From assembly GCA_021521415.1 (NCBI GenBank), contig JAIQDT010001939.1, forward strand, positions 406,658 through 470,657: a stretch of 64,000 bases of DNA, given 5' to 3'. The DNA comes from Bidens hawaiensis (taxonomy: Eukaryota > Streptophyta > Magnoliopsida > Asterales > Asteraceae). The first letter of the stretch is position 1; each line of letters begins with the position of its first letter. Under the pieces are notes generated by a model, which did not search any database, had not been told where the DNA came from, and saw only the letters and a list, made by a program, of their open reading frames with translations. Made by a program: the position numbers and the translations under genes. This document shows positions 60,391 to 64,000 of the stretch, piece by piece.

Positions 60391-60766
60391 CAAAAACTAG
60401 GGGTGTAAATGAGTCGAGCCCGAGCTCTAGCTCGGCACGTTTCAAGCTCATGAGTCGTTTCTTCAAGCTCAAGCTCGGATCATTTATTATTTGTTAATTA
60501 ATTTATATAAATTTTAATTAATTTTAAATTTTTTTTAGTTTATGTGCAGCATAATATAAATATAATTTAGTTTATCATAAGATTATATATTTATTATAAA
60601 TATTATCGTACAAATACTTGTTTAATACATTAATTAGAAATTATATAAAAAAAGGCTCGCAGGCCACTTTAAGGATCGAGCTCGCATAAGCTTGGCTCGA
60701 TTTTCTAGCTTTCGACGAGCGGATCTCGAGTAGCTCATGAGCCGGCTTGGCTCGTTTAAGACCCTA
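60391..60766. repeat. GAGCTCG-rich MITE-like repeat, intron 3 of the M8 gene
   Basis: Begins CTAGGGGTGTAAATGAGTCG and ends GGCTCGTTTAAGACCCTA, imperfect inverted repeats. The AT-rich core lies between AGCTCG-rich arms. Its right end lies about 55 bases from the odd GC splice donor of exon 3. Confidence 0.55.
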
Positions 60767-60964
60767 TCGAATACCCACGAAGAAAATGAAAAACAAGAAA
60801 AATATGCGTTGAAGCCGATGCCTTTTATCCTCTCCGGTATATCATCCGAAGTGCAATTATACCAACAATCGCCAAAAATTGGAGGATCGTTGTAAGGATT
60901 ACAAGACAGTGTACCAAAATTAGAAGCTGCAAGTGGTTCACCTGACTGAAAATATGAAACACAA

Positions 60965-61325
60965 ATTAATTAAGAAAATCATTTAACTTTTGCATCACCA
61001 AAAAAAAAAAAAAGCCTAATCAAGAAAATCATTTGAATTTGCATCAATATTTCAAGAAACATAAATTAATCAAGAAAATCTTATAAATTTGCATCAATAT
61101 TTCAACACAAATTAATCAAGAAAATCATTTAAATTTGCATAACAATCTAACCAAGAGAGTCATTTAAATTTGCATCAAAATTTCAAGAAACACAGATAAA
61201 CCAAGAAAACCATTTAAATTTGTATCAAAATTTAAAAAACACGGATTAATCAAGAAAATATTCAAATTTGCATCCAAATTTCGAGAAAAACAAATTAATC
61301 AAGAATCATTTAAATATGCATCAGA
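60965..61325. repeat. Minisatellite in intron 2 of the M8 gene
   Basis: Six to seven degenerate units about 50-60 bases long of the type AATCAAGAAAATCATTTAAA TTTGCATCAA (written in two parts), between exons 2 and 3. Confidence 0.7.
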
Positions 61326-62127
61326 ATATCATAAAACATATTGTTTAACTAAACTTACTTTCACTATATCACCAACGTTTCTACAATCTCTAGTAGGCGA
61401 ATGACCCACAGCATCATAGTTCAGATCGATTCTGATGGGCTGTTTTGCAATCTTAGAAAGGCCAGAAACTTTTTGAATTTCCAATAATACCCTTCCCTTG
61501 TGGTGAAGAGGCTCGGTATCAGTAGCATGATAAACTTGTGGAGTTACTGAATAAACCTTGTGCCCGTGTCTCTTTCTTCTTTGTTCAATTATCTCATCAT
61601 GAATACAAGAATGTGACGCAATAGTTTCACTACCTGTTTCCGCCCGTTGCAAGCGGTTTTGGTCGTGCTTTGCTTGGATTATGTCGAAAAATACTAAAAT
61701 AAATAGAATCTTAAACAATCAAACAAATAATAAAACCATATTGATTATTTCAGCTAAAAGAAACAAAAAAGAGTATATAGATTACAAGTTTACCTCTTTT
61801 GGAACCCTAAATTATCTATTTTTTTCTTACCAAGAACATTAACTTTAACTCAAACTCCTAACAATTCAAACCCTAATAGTTTTCTATAAAACAATAGTGA
61901 TTCTAGCATTAAATTTGAAACATTTCACAAATTACAGATAATTAAACACCACAACAGCTTCAATATCTCCAATCAATAAGATTTACCACCAAAAACTGGA
62001 AAAAATATATAAAATATAATGTATAAGAAGAAAATATTATTAATAATGAAAATGGAAGTTTACCAACCTGTAGAAGAAGTAATAGCTGGAGCCAACATTT
62101 TCTTGTGCACAAAATCTTGAACTCCAT

Positions 62128-63471
62128 AAATGTCATAATAAATAGTTAAAAAAATACTGTACCCAGATCAAAAGATTAAATCTTTCTCGCATTAATGTAT
62201 GCAGATTCCTATAACATTAAGTTTCAAACATTAATGTTAGTTGTTGAATAGTTAAAAAGAAAGATGTGTTCAGTGTTGGATTCTTCAAGGGGTGAGGGGA
62301 GTGGAGAAGAGTTTTCAGTTACTTGAAAATTTGGAGTCGTGATGATTATTATATATATATATAAGTTTAGAATACAAGGAGTTGCGGTAACAGCTAGTCG
62401 ATTGTAGGACTGTGGGATGCAATTACCGATTAATTGAGATTAATCAGTTTTACAACCATAGTTATTCATGTCTACATCGTTAAAATTGATTGACGAAGGT
62501 TAACAAGTGGGACACTACTCCTTTTATGGATTAGAAGCGTTAGAAACAAGATTATCTTCTAAACCCATACATAATATTTAATGAGTGTTTTAGATTAAAT
62601 TAGTGGGGTCAAGCATGGTTATATCATTTTTTTAAAATGAGATGAAATAAAGGTAAAGTATAAGATTTGACGATTATGTAAAGTTAAAAAATTTATGAAT
62701 GTGTAACCCATGATATTAAGAGTTTGATTTGATTGTAGTAATGGAACTCTCTTTGAATAATATTTACTTGCGATATTTATGGATTAAAGGGCATTACGCG
62801 TGATTTTCTCCATGTGGATCCAGACAAAATTCATGCCTAGTCACCATATGATTTTCTTTCTTTTTTTGTTTTTCATGTTTGTTTATAACAACATGATAAG
62901 TTTTTATTTTAGTCTAATCTTTGGCTTTAAGTCTTTAACCGAAATGCTACACTTGTAGAGGTCGGTGCAAAAGCTAAGAGTTCAGCTTTTTATGTAGTCA
63001 AAAAATTTAAATCTTTGGAAACTTCCTTAATCAAGCAATTGCCATGATTAGTGTGATGATGATTAACACTTGTGTGGTGATAATGATTTGGTGGCGTAGA
63101 TCAAGTTTTCATATGCTAATATTTTGATGCTTAAAATATGGTAAGACCATACACAATAACAAGTTTTCAGAAACTGTTTTTTAATGTTTTTACACGTTAT
63201 AAGTTTGTCTCTAATGTGAGAGTTATTATGTCTCATTTTTCAAATGAGTTCTTTCGCAAAAATTAGAAAGGAAAAAAAAGAGATGATATATGCTCTTTTG
63301 TATGTGGTGGGCCATGTGTTTTTATCATTTCTTAGGCCACCCGTAGTGGGCGACGAATCCAGGCGAGAAGGGGCTACAACACACCCCCCGGGCGATTTTA
63401 GGGGCGATAGTGGGGGTGGAGGTTTTCGCCTTCTCTTCCTTTACTTTTATTATTATATTCATATATGAGTG
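62128..63471. other. 5' flank of the M8 gene and intergenic DNA
   Basis: A (TA)n run at 62350-62363 (minus-strand TATATATA) about 220 bases upstream of the ATG may be the promoter. The stretch 63135-63345 resembles 16005-16210. A GC-richer piece at 63340-63430 was not identified. Confidence 0.4.

Positions 63472-63504
<33 letters not shown>
63472..63504. repeat. (TA)n microsatellite
   Basis: About 16 uninterrupted TA units. Confidence 0.9.
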
Positions 63505-63507
<3 letters not shown>

Positions 63508-64000
63508 GGTATCATTTAAAAACTCTAAAAAAGTTAAGAACTCTTAGAAACCGTTAACAACCAAACATTTTTAAATTTTTTTTATATATATTAACATTAT
63601 TTAAGAGTAGCTTTATCATGTTTTATATAAATTTTTTTGATTACATATATTAATCACAAGTTTACATATATGTAAAATTTATGTACTAACAAATTTACAT
63701 AGGTGTCAACAAAACATAGATATTATAAAATGTAATTGTAGATATAGATATAAAAAATGATACCACTAATCTCAAAGAACATTAACATGCAATTTTTTTT
63801 TATAAAAAAAACATTAGTTTTTAAGGGTTCCTTTAAGTTATTCATCATATATATATATATAGGGGCTATAACACAACTACACACCTAAAACAAAAACACA
63901 CACTTTGCTGATTGGGCGTCACATGATACAAAGCGCCCTATTTTGTAGCCAATCCACTACACATAGCCGTATTAGGTGGATTCTATGTGTTTTTATGCTA
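63505..64000. other. AT-rich DNA at the window end
   Basis: No gene recognised. From about 63862 the sequence changes (GGGGCTATAACACAACTACA) and could be the edge of another repeat running off the window. Confidence 0.35.

Larger units (their letters stand above)
43597..62127 (-). pseudogene. Leishmanolysin-like (M8) zinc metallopeptidase gene, interrupted
   Basis: Sixteen exons on the minus strand: 62127-62068, 61709-61359, 60945-60822, 60337-60200, 59575-59462, 59362-59289, 59056-58982, 58824-58732, 58015-57955, 57858-57710 plus 48222-48039, 47305-47179, 47095-46928, 46190-46038, 45949-45854, 44921-44602, 43785-43597. Without the 9.5-kb element C in exon 10, and allowing two lost bases in exon 12, all exons join in phase to 825 codons, near the roughly 840 of the Arabidopsis homologue At5g42620. 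Three defects end the frame: the insertion, a TGA at 47020-47022 and the 2-nt deletion near 46980. Most of the rest is clean, so inactivation is recent. The peptidase would act in the secretory path or at the cell surface; plant substrates are unknown. Confidence 0.88.
57710..62127 (-). pseudogene. M8 peptidase gene, 5' half (exons 1-10a): signal peptide and catalytic domain
   Basis: Exon 1 gives a hydrophobic leader with five Leu in a row, fitting a signal peptide. Exon 2 has SVTPQVY and the family's PIRIDLNYDAVGHSP. The zinc site HEVMH is split by intron 6 (exon 6 ends ...LIHE, exon 7 starts VMHVLGFDPHAF); the third zinc ligand His is in exon 8 (MHARHHYG). Exon 10 reads [20 protein letters not shown] and is cut there by the element. 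All introns are GT-AG except intron 3, which seems to begin GC (60821-60820). No stop or frameshift was seen in these exons. Confidence 0.87.

Overview
This window is nuclear DNA from a flowering plant. The genes carry many introns with plant GT-AG signals, intergenic DNA is AT-rich, and retrotransposons of the plant Ty3/gypsy Tat group are present. The repeat flavour (Tat elements with antisense extra ORFs, 'AACCGG' and 'GAGCTCG' rich intronic repeats) makes me suspect a eudicot, perhaps Asteraceae, but that is inference. I see no bacterial operons, CRISPR array, tRNA or rRNA genes.

Layout. (1) 1-3995 is the 3' part of a Tat element (A, + strand): the 5' exons of an antisense extra ORF, a 97-bp tandem array, a polypurine tract and a 3' LTR. 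(2) About 6500-10978 is a DA1-type ubiquitin-receptor peptidase gene (+) with a leader intron and 11 coding exons. (3) 11560-12060 is a decayed hAT transposase; 14095-14925 is a Helitron. (4) 16430-28836 is a complete young Tat element (B, +), with 1043-bp LTRs, target duplication CTTTC, gag-pol with two RNase H domains, and a seven-exon antisense ORF. (5) 31734-33268 is a GATL-type GT8 glycosyltransferase gene (-) split by one intron. (6) 34039-34867 is a second Helitron, followed by a repeat with many GATCGTAT motifs (37300-38205) and a third Helitron-like copy. (7) 43597-62127 is a 16-exon leishmanolysin-like (M8) metallopeptidase gene (-). Its exon 10 is split by element C (48228-57709, - strand, target duplication CCAAT).

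How parts fit. All three Tat elements share one plan: LTR, primer site TGGCGCC (seen in B and C), gag(-pol), then a spliced ORF on the opposite strand with its own TATA box, tandem repeats, polypurine tract and LTR. Element C has lost nearly all of pol and has a stop in gag, yet its LTRs differ by only about 2 of 977 bases and its 914-codon antisense ORF is intact. This suggests it is mobilised in trans. The M8 gene, besides the insertion, has an in-frame TGA and a 2-nt deletion in exon 12. All other exons join in frame into about 825 codons, so it is a recently dead gene.

Limits: exon borders come from reading splice signals and family resemblance by eye; LTR differences were counted by eye; names of domains are from memory of the families, not from a search.
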